Source: Glossina fuscipes (lineage: Eukaryota > Arthropoda > Insecta > Diptera > Glossinidae). Taken from it: a stretch of 64,000 nt of DNA. Shown one piece after another: positions 12,171-25,718 of this stretch. Numbering within the stretch: position 1 is the first letter of the stretch; every line of letters starts with the position of its first letter. The stretch covers positions 2,737,563 through 2,801,562 of the forward strand of contig NW_023998432.1 in NCBI RefSeq assembly GCF_014805625.2, written 5' to 3'. A program made the translations under genes and the position numbers. The notes under the pieces were generated by a model. It was not told the origin of the DNA and did not search any database. It was given only the letters and a program-made list of their open reading frames with translations.

Positions 12171-15026
12171 TCAGGCCTATTAACAGCATATATTTTTCGT
12201 TTTTTAAGAATTCTCTATGCGTGCAGAAGCTGTAAGTTCTCATCGAGATTAAGTAAAAATAGTAAGCAACTTGAAAATTTTCATCTAATAGGGAAGCTTC
12301 ACCCTAGTACCTCTTTACTCTTTGTTTCTTTTGAGTTTATGTCTTTGTTTCTGTCTGAGTCTATGTATGTTTTTTTAATTATTGCCACTGTTTATCCATG
12401 GAAGAGAATACGTTTCGAAGCCGCTTGTGTTATAATTTTTTGATGTTTTTTTATAAAAAAAAAAAATTCGTCCCATATGAAATTAAAAAAGTGCAATGAC
12501 GAAGGAATTTGTGGCATATTTTTAGGATACGTTATGAGAATTCAGTTATTTTTGCTTGAGATTTGGATAGGATGACTAAACACATTACACAGTACTGGAA
12601 GGAAACGTAATGCTTTTGATAAAAAAAAGTTATTTAAACGAAAAGACGGATTTTTGTGCGGAAAAAGCCAACAATATTAGTTAGGATTATTAATAATTTC
12701 AATTCCACTCGATTGCATTCCTTTTGATATCTATTACAGAAATGTAAAATTTTGTTAAAAACGGACAACCATGAAGGCAGTCTTAAGAGCAGTTAAGGTA
12801 TCAGTTTTGTTTTGTTTAAAAATTAAAAAAAAAAAGCAAAAACATTTTTAGATTAGCTTATAAAAGCTATTGGGAAAACGGATATTCTTTAAAGTTACAC
12901 TTAAACTTTTATTAAGAATTGTGATAAGAATTTTTGTAAGCGAGTACGCAACTAAGGTCTCGAAGGTTAAGCGATATATGCCGATTAATAAGCTTAGGAA
13001 AGGGTTATAGAGAGAATCTTTATATAATTTTCTTTACAATTTTATCTCTAAAGTAATCTTCTTCCTCATCAACCAAACTCTTTTTTTTTTAAGTTAAACT
13101 GTTGCTGTGGGACTCCTCTTACTATGCATTTTGTTAATGGCGGTGATGTTTGCTTTTGATGTCTGCTGTTTTAATAATTTTATGTTATGTATGTGCGAGA
13201 TTTTGTTTTATATATATAATTATATGCGAGTACATAAATAAATACATACATACATAATAAATACATACATACATGTCATCTGGCAACATAATTATTTAGC
13301 TGTTATAGTTTGAGTTTTATTTCATTTTAAAGAAACTTATTGATGATGAGTTTTGTGTTCACTGCTTTTAAATTTCCGTTAAAACATTTTTTGGTTTATG
13401 TATTTATTTATTAATTTATTTATTTTTTTTAATTTACTGCTTTCTTCTTTTTTTTTTTTTGTTGTCTATTTTGTTTTTTTCTTTTTCATATAATTAATAA
13501 TATTGTTTATTGTTTTATGTGAGATTTGTGTTTATTTTTGTAGATAAACTGACATCAATACGGTTGTAAGTAAATCTATGTATGCATATATGGTTTTAAT
13601 AAGTGTTTTTATTACAAAAAGAGAGAAAAAAAAACTATTTGCTTTTTTTTTGTTACCATTGCTATTACGATCTGCTTTATAGGTAATTATTAGTATTATT
13701 ATTTTTTTTTTGTTGCTTTTTTATTTATATGTATATGTTATTAGGAAGGATATCTTATTTAAGAAGTAAAACCAAGTAAGATATGCTGCTTGTTGTTTTT
13801 ATATTGTTTTCCGTAATTGTATTTGTTTTTTCATTTTCTTTTGCATTTATTTCTGTTTTTTAGTTTACGTAACGAACGTACTATGGAGAGTTTTGGTTGT
13901 TGTTTCTTGGTAGATGGTTGTTGTCTTTACTATTTATCATTAAGAAAAATGTAATTAATTAATAAAAGTTTCCTACACCGTTGTGTTTATCTGTTAAATG
14001 TATTGTTGAACTTTAATATTGAAAGAAAAGAAAAGAAAATGGGAACATTTTTGCCCTCGTCCTGTGATCGATTGATTGATATGAGCAAATATATATATTA
14101 TATATATATACATTCGGTTCTTCATTTGAATAAAACATTATATATAATAATAATAATAATAATAATAAAAATTAAAATGCGTATTACGATATAATATATG
14201 TATATGTATATAGTTGAACAAAATATATAAAAATGTAGTTCTTTACATAAAATAATTAAACATAATAATTAAACTTATGAATATATAAAGCACTTAATTG
14301 CAGATTATGTTTATGTATGGCCAGGTATGGACATGTGTGGGCGTGTGTGTGTGCTGGTATACGTATGCGGCGGCGTGGAAGCGTCTGTACGCGCACGAAC
14401 TTTTGTGGGAGTGTGTGTACTTATGTATTTGCATACATGAATTTATGTATATATGTGAGTATGCATGCATGCATGTGTATGTGTGTGTCTGTGTATGTGT
14501 GTTTGTGCGTACGTGTATGTGTATGGGCTTGTGCGTATACGTGTGCGCATGTATGTATGCGTGTATACCTATATGTAGAAAACAATAAGAATAATAATAA
14601 GAAATTAGTTGCGAGAGATGATGTGTGGGGCGGAGGATGGTGGGTGGGGTGAGTCCATGGAAAGACGAGCTTAATGAACAAGTATCGATTTTTCGAATTA
14701 AATAATACTTAAAGTTTTTAATTAATAAATGATTTATTATAAAATTAAACTTGATTAATAAAAAATTAAATAAAACATTAATATATGTACATGTATGAAC
14801 ATACCGCAAACTTGGTCAATGTTTATACATTTTTTTTCCCTTTTTCGTATATATAGATAAAATAAATCATAAAATTTAAAATTTGTATAAAAAAATTTTG
14901 GTATCAAATTAATAAAAATAATAATAATTGTAATAATAAAAAAAAATAAGTTTATTATTTTGTATATTCAGACTTTTTTAGTGCCAACTATTAAAGAAAA
15001 AAATGTATAATTTTGAAAATCGCATA

Positions 15027-15027
<1 letters not shown>

Positions 15028-15060
<33 letters not shown>
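15028..15060. repeat. (AT)n microsatellite
   Basis: Perfect TA dinucleotide run of about 33 bases in the Z4-Z2 interval. Similar AT runs recur at 41673-41707, 42418-42452, 54159-54204 and 60598-60620. Confidence 0.9.
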
Positions 15061-15064
<4 letters not shown>

Positions 15065-16829
15065 TTTATCAATTTTTTAAACATAAAAATACGTTCAGAG
15101 AAATTTGATTTCTTTTGAAAAAAACCTTCTAAAATTCAGTCTTTTAAACGAAATAATTTTGAATTTTTTCTTTGATTTTCCTCTAAAGCCAAACTTCATA
15201 GATGACTTAATTTAAAAGTATATCTAATCAAAAAAAAAAAAAAAAAAATTAGACAATTTTTGCCGATCACAAATTTTGCTATATTTCGAAATTGCAAAAT
15301 AAAGAAAATTAAATTTCTGTTTTTTTTTTTTTAATTTTTTACGATTCCATTCTGCTTAACCTAAATCTATCAGTCGAAATATTTCAAAGAATTTTATATT
15401 TTTCTTGTGTTTAACACAATCGATTTCGTGTTTGTTTTGTTTTGTTTTTTTTTTTTTTTTATATTGAAATCAATGATAGTGAATGCAAATATCAAAATGT
15501 ATAGAAAAATGAAACAAGAACAAAGGGGAAAAAGCTTCTCTTAATCACACAAAAGAAAACTAAGCTACGATGATGATGAGCGTAACTGAGATATTAAATT
15601 TAAAGGGAACAAAATAAATTGAAATTTTAAATAAAATTGAATTAACAATCGAAAGAACAAACCACAGAGCATAAAAAGACTAATCAGATGATCGAAAAAG
15701 TTAATATTCATAATTGGATTTGTTATGGAAATCATAGGTTTTTCGAGCACATCAATTTTATTAGTTAAAAAAATCTTCAGCTACATCTTTTGCACAGTTT
15801 AGATTCAGATTTAGAATTATTGTTCAGAATCCTGTAGACGCATTTTTATAACTCGGATTCTTGACTTTACGTTACAGTTTAAGTTGAAATTCGTCCCATT
15901 TTTTATATAAAACTAATCCTTATCGATTGATTGAACAAACTCGTCAGATTTGAATTATTAATATATCCAATCTAATGAATATATCGAAAAGTTAAAGTGT
16001 TTCCAAATTTGCGTTAAACTAACATCATAATTACGAGTTGTTTGCTTGTAAGTTGCGCACTGTACGCAGTCGGTGAACTTGAAAATTCCCATTACGAATC
16101 GAAGAAAAGTATTGGAATAGAAAGACAGAAAGGTACCTTTAAAGTAATCTTATAATTTATCCTATGTGCTCATGATTGTCAAGAATTTTTTAGTATAGCT
16201 TGATTACAATTTTTCCAATATTATGAGTGAAATAATAAAATTTATCGACTGTCTGACTGGCGTTTCAAACAACTCAAAGACAAAGCACTATAGAGTAGAT
16301 ATAATAATTTTTTTATATATATTAACGTGTCTGACTTGAAAAGGCTTAATTTTCGACGATAATATAATCCATGCAAATTGTGTTTGCTCCTTCTTTGCAA
16401 TGTTAATCTACAAACATTACTTCACTGTTACGGATACGTAAGCTATAATATTAACTAAGAAATGATATTCCGATCTCGCAAGGTTTGTCAGAAGTTAATC
16501 GGAATAGTCTATTAAAGATGATTGAGGTAAAATTCACCAAAAAATATAACTCAATTTTTAACAGAGATTTTTAATCTGTTGGCAATCATCGCTTAATTTT
16601 CTTTTGTAGTGGATTGGTGTAAATGGGGAAAAACAAATTATTTGAATTTCTTAAACTTAATATTTTTTTTTTTTACTCAGAGCTACTTTATATATTCTTA
16701 GACGTCTTCTGTATTTATATGGATGCGTAATAAGAGGCGCGCTTGTGTGTACGCAAAATCTTATAACATATATATCAATCGGGATTGAATGAGGATGGTA
16801 TGGATAGCGAGGGTCGTTATTGGAAACGT

Positions 16830-16838
16830 TTGTGTGTG

Positions 16839-16873
<35 letters not shown>

Positions 16874-16874
16874 G
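16830..16874. repeat. (GT)n microsatellite
   Basis: TG dinucleotide run of about 45 bases with one TTTG interruption. It produces alternating Cys-Val or Thr-His open frames with no biological meaning. Confidence 0.95.
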
Positions 16875-17814
16875 TATACGTGTGCATGTATATGTGTGTA
16901 TTTGTGTAGAGATTTTACGCATCTCTTTCGTTCATGTATTAAATACATATTTACATTGACTGGCGACAATGAAACATAAAAATTCTTATGTATTAACTTA
17001 AACCTAAATAATTGTTTTCATTTATTTATTTCCTCTTGTTTTCATTTTATTAATAGTGTTTTGCGTAAATTTTATAAATACGTATGTATATTTATATATA
17101 GATTATTTTTAGTAAAATTTACATGTGTTTGGTGATTTTTGAAATCGTTCAAGTTTACGCAACAAGTCCTTTAAAAGTGTAGTTTTATGCTATTTATTTA
17201 TTTTTTTTTTTTTGCTTCTCATGTTATTGTTCTAAAGAACATTTGTGTCGAATAAGAAATATATCTCATCCTTTGTCTCTCTTTTCTCTCTCTCCTCTTT
17301 CTCTCTTTCTCGTTTTTTTCTCTCAATTACAAATTTCTTTTCTAATAGCATACAAGTATTGTCAACAGAAAATAAATTGCACAAGTCATACCGTAGTCTA
17401 ATAAACTAAAAGTCTAAACTAAAGATAAAGATATTTTTTTCCTCATTTTCTCCTTCTTATTCGCTTATTTCGTTATTTAGTTAGGAAAAGTAGTTCCTTA
17501 TCATTTGTTGCAAACATTTACAAATCCGAAACCAGCTTTTCTCCTTTTTCTTTGCTTTTTGAATATTTACACGTACGTTTATAGATTGGGCAATAGCCTA
17601 AGATTTAAAAATGAAAAAAAAAAAATATTTATTTTGTTTTGTTTTTCTATAACAATCACAGTTTTGAATTTGCCTAAATAGTTATCAAATAAATCTTTGT
17701 GGGATTTTGAGATCCAAAATGTGGGTTAGAGTGGGAATAACAAAGGTTTGGGGGTATGAGAAAAATTGGGAAAAGTTTCGCGTTCAAGTAAGTGTGAATC
17801 TGTTGTGGCTTTTC

Positions 17815-18060
17815 TTAATGATCGTTTAAATTGATTCTGGTATAGGAAGGCTCATCATCGCAAGCTCCCATTACATAGTTATCCATTTGTGTTAGATCCA
17901 CAGTTGGCGGCGGGTTCAGAGGGGCCATTGCCTCATTTGGTGGTATAGGTGGTAATGATGGATGATGTGTATGTGGCGAGTGGTGATGATTTAAGTTTGG
18001 TACGGTTGTTGTTGGATTTATGGCAAAACCGAAGAGTTGTTGCAATAGATTGTGCTGATC
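17815..18060 (-). other. 81-codon in-frame open extension after the Z4 stop codon
   Basis: Directly downstream of the Z4 TAA (18061-18063), in the same frame, are 81 sense codons ending in TAA at 17815-17817. The predicted tail starts DQHNLLQQLFGFAINPTT, passes through a Pro/His/Asn-rich middle, and ends with a mixed acidic and polar segment, MDNYVMGACDDEPSYTRINL then NDH. Unlike the surrounding UTR it is of higher complexity and GC content and looks like protein-coding sequence. Possible readings: the real C-terminus, with TAA a Leu(TTA)-to-stop change or base error; a stop-codon readthrough extension; or a recently lost tail. As I recall the Drosophila Z4 isoform is about 880 aa. The extended product here (about 847 positions) fits that better than the 765-aa short form. 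Confidence 0.6.
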
Positions 18061-19106
18061 TTATAAATAATCCATACAGGGTTTCACCATATTGGGTGAT
18101 GACTGGGATTGGGGATGTGAGCTTAACTGCATCGTTGGACCAGATAAGAGAAGTTCAGCTGCTGCGGCAGCTGCAGCAGCCGCAGCTGCCACTGCATTAC
18201 CATTGCTGTTCGCATTAACGTTTGTATTAGCCGCAGCGGCTGCGCTTAGAGAACTAAGCGATTGGTGTAACCGACTGCCAGCGCTAGACGGTGCTCCAAC
18301 GCCGCTACTTATATTGCTGTGATGAAAATAGGAGTGATGTTTTTGCCGACGATGATAAATGCTCTTATGATTATTTAGGCTGTTAAGGGTGCGAAAAACC
18401 TTGTGGCATAAATTGCAAACGGCATTATTTAATGGTTGCAGATGCTGTTGTTCTTTGTGACGTTTTAGTGTCAGTTTTGTGCTTAAAAGTTTACCGCATA
18501 CATCACAGCGATGGCAAGCATTCAAGGGCAGCGGCAATAATAAACGGTTAGGTCCGCTTAATTCAGAAGAGCGTGCTGATGATAAAATGCCAGCAGCTGA
18601 AGTCGAATTCGAAGATCGTCCGGTGGGTGAAGGGGACAGAGATGAGCGTCGATGCTGCAATAGATGATGGTGTTCAAGGGGCGAAGGTGCCCGAGACAAA
18701 TGCTGGTGGTGATGCCCGCTGGGCGAAAGATCATGATGCGAGTGAAGATGATGAGTAGGCAGCATTGACAATGGATGTTGCTGGTGACCGAAGTGCGAAT
18801 GCGTATAGTGAATGGGCGGTGATTGGGCCGAATGCGGGGGAGGTGGGGGTTGTTGATGATGATGAGGTGAGGGAGTGGAGGAAAAGGACCCTAACGCTTG
18901 CTTTTGTTCAACCGTTTGTTGGCTGTGTTGGCGTTCGCCACTCTGCTCCTGTTGAAGATGGTGTTCGGTGCGTTCGGTGCTTGGTTGTGGCTGTTGGTGC
19001 AAATGATGGTCATGATGGTGAAGATGAGTGGAATGATGGTGGTTGCTACTACTATTCGGATTCACCCCGGGTACTATAACGCCACCGAGTAGGTTAGTGC
19101 TTCCAC
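18061..19106 (-). CDS. br: broad alternative terminal exon Z4 (His/Gln-rich linker plus C2H2 pair)
   Basis: Terminal exon with acceptor ...catatag|GT at 19107/19106, phase 1, giving [16 protein letters not shown] after the core. A linker of about 200 residues rich in His, Gln, Ser and Pro precedes two C2H2 fingers at about 18340-18520: [17 protein letters not shown]...H and [17 protein letters not shown]...H, then IYHRRQK. An Ala run of 13 follows ([12 protein letters not shown] after it), and the frame ends KPCMDYL-TAA. With the core this is 765 aa. Z4 rather than Z1 is my best assignment from position (second Z exon after the core), the long linker and memory of the Z4 finger sequence; the Z1/Z4 names could be swapped. 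An 81-codon open frame continues after the stop. Confidence 0.9.
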
Positions 19107-20251
19107 CTATATGACATATAGGAAGAGAAGAAAAAAGAGACAATAGTGACTTTGTGTTTTCAGCATTTGAACATTGAATTGAATTGTTTTTAAAATTTTT
19201 TTTTTTTTTTTTTGGTTTTATAGTTTACTGTACTGTACGTTTTTCTATGTTGCAAAGTGTTTTATGTTTAAATAATTATGGATTTTATTTGTTTTCATAT
19301 TTTTTTAAAATTATTTTTTATATATTTATTTATTTATTTATTTTTTTTAATACGCTAACAAATCCAGGCTCAATAATGCGTTTAATAGTTTGCTGTGCAA
19401 GTCATTTAAACAAAAATCCAGAAAGAAAAGAAATGTTTTCAGGCTCTTCGCGCAAAAGAAGTGTCGCAGAGCGGACGCTCATTGAATTTAAAATGAATAA
19501 AACGAACAAAAAATATGTATTAATAGTTTGTGGTTGGTTTTAGAATGTTGACACGACAGTTAATTTTTAGTTTTTGTATTTGTGGGAAGAGGGAATTTTT
19601 TGACAATACATAAACACACAAAAGCTTAAAGATCTTTTCCGCTACATGTTTGATAAAAACAAACGGAAAAATTCTTTAGTTAAATTAAAATTGTCCCGTT
19701 ATCACCTCATGTGTTACTTGTTGTATGAGGGACTAGAAATTTACATTTGAAACAATTTTGAAACATTTTTGGCCTGATTGATTTGTTATTTATTTATTTT
19801 TTTTTTCTTTTTTTTTTTGATTTTTGTCACTAGTGTCTCTTTTTTTTAAATAAATTTTTTAACCATGGCGAATACCATCCAAAAGCGAGCTTTGAATAGC
19901 GGCTGACAGCATTTGTTTTTTGTTATGTTTTAATTGACTTAAAACGATTTACCTAATATGTGGCGAACGAATGATTTCGTTTCGGTTTCGTTGATATACC
20001 GGTTACACGTTCGCTGATGTGGCGTAGGGGTGGATAAGGAAGACGGGAACAAAATTACTTAAGGACTTAAGGATAATTTTCAGGATATTCAATTATTTAT
20101 TGCACAAGACAAAAACATATTTATGTTATTATACACTTTCTTGTTTTAGTGTTCGATTATAATGATCTAAGACTACGATATTTATGATAAGTGCTTGAAC
20201 TAAACTCGCTTGACTTGTGATAATAGCAGAGATATTTTTTACGTCAAATAA

Positions 20252-20283
<32 letters not shown>

Positions 20284-21620
20284 AGAGTGAGAGTGAGAGA
20301 GAAAGAGAAACACAGAGATAGAGAGAGAGAGAGAGAGAGGGGGGGGGGGAGAGAGGTAGATGGACAGAGAGAGAGAGAGAGAGAGAACGCAAGAGAGCAA
20401 GAGAGAGAGAACAAAAGGAATAAATTTATGTATATAAAGAGAAATAAACAGATAGATAGAGAAGGGGAGAGACGGACAGACAGCGAGAGAAATATAAGCA
20501 AAAAAAATTATAATCTAAATAGTTGAAATATGGACTTTACGTAAAACAAAAAGAAACAAAAATTCATAAGCGAAAAAAATTCTTTTTTTTTCTTACAGAA
20601 TTTACAAATTCATTAGCTACTCTATTTATTTAATGCTTAAAAAGCTTCATTACAAATAGACGTTGTTCTCGGGCTAACACTATCTCCTTGTGTATTAACA
20701 TAAACGAACACAATTAAATGTTAAAAGTATCTCGACATAACGTTTTGCGTTTTAGGTTGGTTCATTTAAAAAAAAAAAAAAAAAAAATATCATTGTAATT
20801 AGTATTTATTTTAATTAAAAGTAAAAATATTATTTACAAAAAATAAGATAACAGTTATTGTTTTTATAAATGATTTTGCTGATTGGTCGGTCGGTCGGTC
20901 AGTCGATCGATCAATTTTTCGGCCTCGTGAGCGATCGTTTTATTGATTGATTCTTTCGGTTGCAATTCGTATATTTTTCCTTTTTGCTTTAACGTTTTGT
21001 TTTGTTTTTTATAAACTTAACCTTAAACGTACGTAACCTAACAATAAGATAACATTATATAGATTTCTTAAAACATTTCGTAACTCTACACTCTTTATAG
21101 GTAATTATGATCTTCAGTAAGCTTTTGTAAACAAAACTTCTCTCGTTTTCATCTATATATCAGTTTCTTAAATTTCTCTCCTAGCGTATTAAAGCCACTT
21201 TGAATTGAACTCTTTAAAAGAAAACTCTCATACTTCCGAGTGGACAGAGTTGCAATCGAAGGATTTTGAGAGTTTTCTCTTTAAATGTAAAAAAAAAAAA
21301 AAAAAAAATTAAAAGAAAAGAAAAAGGAAACATAAAAGTTAAAGTTAAAATATATTATAAAATATTTATGTAAATGTATAAACTATGTATCCTGAATTTA
21401 TACAAAGAAAATGGAAAATGAAAAAAAAACAATGAAAAATTATATAACTATTTTATATAATCCTTACAATCTATGTTTATTAGTACACTAATAAAAAAAA
21501 AAGGGAAAAATGACAATAACTTGTGTGTAGTTATTGTTGCTGTGATTATATGTATATATGATATATATATGATATGTATATATATATATATGTACACATA
21601 TATATATATACTTTTTAAAC

Positions 21621-21664
<44 letters not shown>

Positions 21665-21667
21665 TTT

Positions 21668-21699
<32 letters not shown>

Positions 21700-21838
21700 C
21701 TTTTATTTATCATCTTAAAGCACCTTTCTTTATACTTCAGAGGTTTGCTTTTTAGTAATCGTTAAGCACTCTTGGTTTAATTTTGAATCCTCTATGTTAA
21801 AAATTAACGTTAGCTAAATAATCGAAATACATTAAACC
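19107..21838 (-). other. interval between Z1 and Z4 exons (intron, Z1 3' UTR)
   Basis: No coding exon recognised. It contains (GA)n at 20250-20490 with an internal run of about 11 G (20339-20349), a short tandem GGTC block at 20886-20910, poly-A/T runs, and TATA-rich sequence at 21540-21710. AATAAA on the minus strand at 21702-21707, about 130 nt beyond the Z1 stop, is a plausible but unproven poly-A signal for Z1 transcripts. Confidence 0.6.
20250..20490. repeat. (GA)n tract with internal G run
   Basis: Imperfect GA repeat about 240 bases long, with ACAGAGA, AAAGAGAAA and GACGGACAGAC variants and an 11-base G run at 20339-20349. Arg-Glu and Ser-Leu frames over it are artefacts. Confidence 0.93.
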
Positions 21839-22822
<984 letters not shown>

Positions 22823-23898
22823 CTACAAAAAATTTGATAGTTTTTGCTATTTTTAGTTTGCGCTGATTCTAAATTTAACTTTGGGTTTAATTATATTTTA
22901 ATTATATCGTCAATCCTCATTTTTCTTCAACTTTGTTAAATTTATTTCTTTTTTGATTGTTTGCTAAGCATAAGCCTATAACACTAACGCAGTGAGCAGT
23001 TGGGTGGAAGGAAGCGAGTTAGGTTTTTGATTTTTGTAGATATGGTTAAGAAATTGCTGTCTTGTGAAATATTTTTTCTTTCTTTTTTTATCTTTTTTTT
23101 CTTTCTTTTGAAGCTTCTTTGTTGAGGACGTCCTTAAAGAAGTAGAATGAAATTTAGATTGGCTAAAGGATTTTATATTTCCAATTTTCCGTTTTATTCC
23201 GAGTTGAGGCATATTCTCCTCTCACGTATTTTCGACCTTTAGTCTTAATTTTGTATTGATTTACTGTGTGTGGTGGTTGACTGTATAACTTGTGTGTGTT
23301 GTTGAACACCATCACCATTTTACTACATACGTGTATATATACGTATATATATATATATATATACATATATGTATATATATACATATATGTATCTATATAC
23401 ATATATATACATATATATATGTTTTATATATATATATATATACATATTGCTTCAGTGTAAAAGTGTTTCTCTGTTGTGTTTGGAATTTTTTGTTCACTAC
23501 CAACTAATTTCGGGTATTGATGTTTGCATCAAAAGTTGCATACGTATATATATTACATACGTGTTGCTTGAAAACTTCGTATTTAGGGAGACACAGAAAT
23601 AGAGAGAGATAGGTAGATAGAAAGAGAGAATGAGAGAGCGAGAGAGAGAGAGAGAGAGAGTGAAATAAAGAAGAGATACAAAAAACATTTACTGTGGTGG
23701 TTGGGGAACATTGGCCAAATCAGTTCGGGTACAAGTTATCGTACGACCTTTATATGGTAGTTTGTGTATCAAATGAAGAAAACCGGTGCGGAAGAAGGCA
23801 TAGGCGGTAGAGACATAGAGAGAGAAATAGAGAGAGTTAGAGAAATAATTTGACAGATTGTCAGGAATAGCCGGAAGTGCGCCGGGATAGGGTTGGTA

Positions 23899-23915
23899 GG
23901 GGGGGGGGGGGGGGG
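23899..23915 (+). repeat. 17-base G homopolymer
   Basis: Uninterrupted run of 17 G in otherwise AT-rich intron sequence. Rare in this composition, prone to length error, and capable in principle of forming G-quadruplex structure. It generates a spurious Pro-rich frame on the minus strand. Confidence 0.9.
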
Positions 23916-25496
23916 TTGTAGAAGGCACAATTTAAAAATTGTTTTAGTATTTAATAAATTTTCTAGCTTTTTTTTCTTTTGATTTTGTTAAACGACATGC
24001 TCAAAATTTTGATTTTCAATAGTTGCCATATATTGACCGATTGCTTTATACGCTCGAGTGTATACGTGAAGTTGTTAACGCATTCTTATGATTCAGGTAA
24101 TTGTTTGTTTTCGTGTTCAATGTGTTAATCGTTAGTTTGTGATTGGATTTGGTTCCTCCTTTGCTTCCCAAATGATCGTTTAATGGGGTAAGGTAGGTCG
24201 GTGGAGGATAGGGAAAATTTTAGGATTTTTTCTCTTTTTTATTTGTGATAAATTTTTGCTTTGTCCTACAACCAAGATTTTTATTTTTACTTTTGTTTTT
24301 GTTATTACCATAATTTGGTGTTTTGTGTAATGTTGAACGCATTGTTGTTCTTGTTTTTAAGCCTTATATTAAAAATGTGATTTCACAACTAAACTATACA
24401 TATGCATATAACTTAGGTTATAAAAGAAAAGAAAAGAAAAGTAAATAAATAAATAAAAAAAAAAAATGTGTTCGGATGGTTCTGCACAACATTAAAAAAC
24501 AAAATTACAACAATAAACACAAATTAATCGTATAATAATAAACAATTTACTGTAACGAAAACGGAAAGCGAAAAAAAACGTTTCCAAACTTTTTTCTCAA
24601 AGGTTTCGACATTTTCATAAATTCAAATCAAAATTTTCTTTCAATTTCACTTCATTCGTCTACAAGTAGCGTTAAAGCAGCCATTAAATTAAATGTTTGC
24701 CGTTTTTTCTTTTTTTTGCTTTGTTCTTATTGTTGTTATTGTTTTTTTCATTTTTTTTAACCCTTTTACCAATTTGTGTTTTTGGTCTTAATTTGCAACA
24801 GTTTGTAACGCTGAAACTTTTACAATTACTTTTTGTTTTTGTTTTTTTTTTTCTGAATTTTGTTATCAGTTATCAGTAACCGCATGCAAATTTTAAAGGA
24901 TTTCATGTGTGGGTGTTGTTTGATTGATTGCTGTTGTTGTTGTTGTTGTTGTTGTTGCTATTGATGGTTTAGATAACAATACCAATTGATTTTGTTTGCT
25001 TATAGTGTAACTTAAAATAAATTTGACGTAAATTTTTTTTTACAATTGTTTTTGCGAATTAATTTTCTCAAATGAAATTTTGTTTTACTTAATGCTAAGA
25101 AAAAAAAAAAAAGAAACAGTATTTAAAACAATGTTGTTGTTTTTGTTATTTTTAACACTCATACAAAACGACAGAGGAAGGGAAGAAACATAATTATTAT
25201 TAATTAAAATTAAAATATTTAATTATGGTAAATTGCAATTAAGTAAAGTAATAGTCAATTAGTTGCGTTAAAAAGGAAAATTAGAAAGAAGAAACCAATG
25301 AGTTAAGTAAAGAGAAAGATGTAAACACATAGAGACATAGACAGAAAGAGTCGCAAAAAGATAAAGACAAAAAGAGAGAGAGATTAGTGAGAATATTGAA
25401 GAATGCATGTATTGTATTTTCAAATACAATAACAAATATCCTTTGACAAGAAATGCCAAGAGGAAGAGTAAGATAGAAAGGTGAGAACCATGGAGC

Positions 25497-25718
<222 letters not shown>

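Larger units (their letters stand above)
8572..17814 (-). other. 9 kb intron/3' UTR interval between Z4 and Z2 exons
   Basis: No coding exon recognised on either strand. The interval is a patchwork of AT-rich low-complexity sequence: TATA/TGTA-rich DNA at 8660-8960 and 9400-9545, TAA/TAT triplet runs at 9670-9900, CAA-type repeats at 10120-10200, a TG-rich block at 14300-14560, an (AT)n run at 15028-15060 and (GT)n at 16830-16874. One copy of a dispersed fly repeat lies at about 11930-12170. The part nearest 17814 is probably 3' UTR of Z4 transcripts. Confidence 0.6.

Noticed and set aside
14294..14809. His/Thr-rich minus-strand frame and Cys/Val-rich plus-strand frames
   Set aside because: Products of the TG/CA-rich low-complexity block; no domain.
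18092..19092. Several plus-strand frames opposite the Z4 exon, including an Ala-rich one
   Set aside because: Antisense shadows of the real Z4 coding strand, which has finger motifs and splice phase.
20353..20359. Word on the minus strand matching a let-7 seed site in a possible Z1 3' UTR
   Set aside because: It lies in a GA repeat, the UTR extent is unknown, and a 7-base match is expected by chance.
23689..23928. Minus-strand frame starting with a Pro run (MPSTTPPPPP)
   Set aside because: The Pro run is only the 17-base G homopolymer in reverse; the rest is unconvincing and no correctly phased acceptor ties it to broad.
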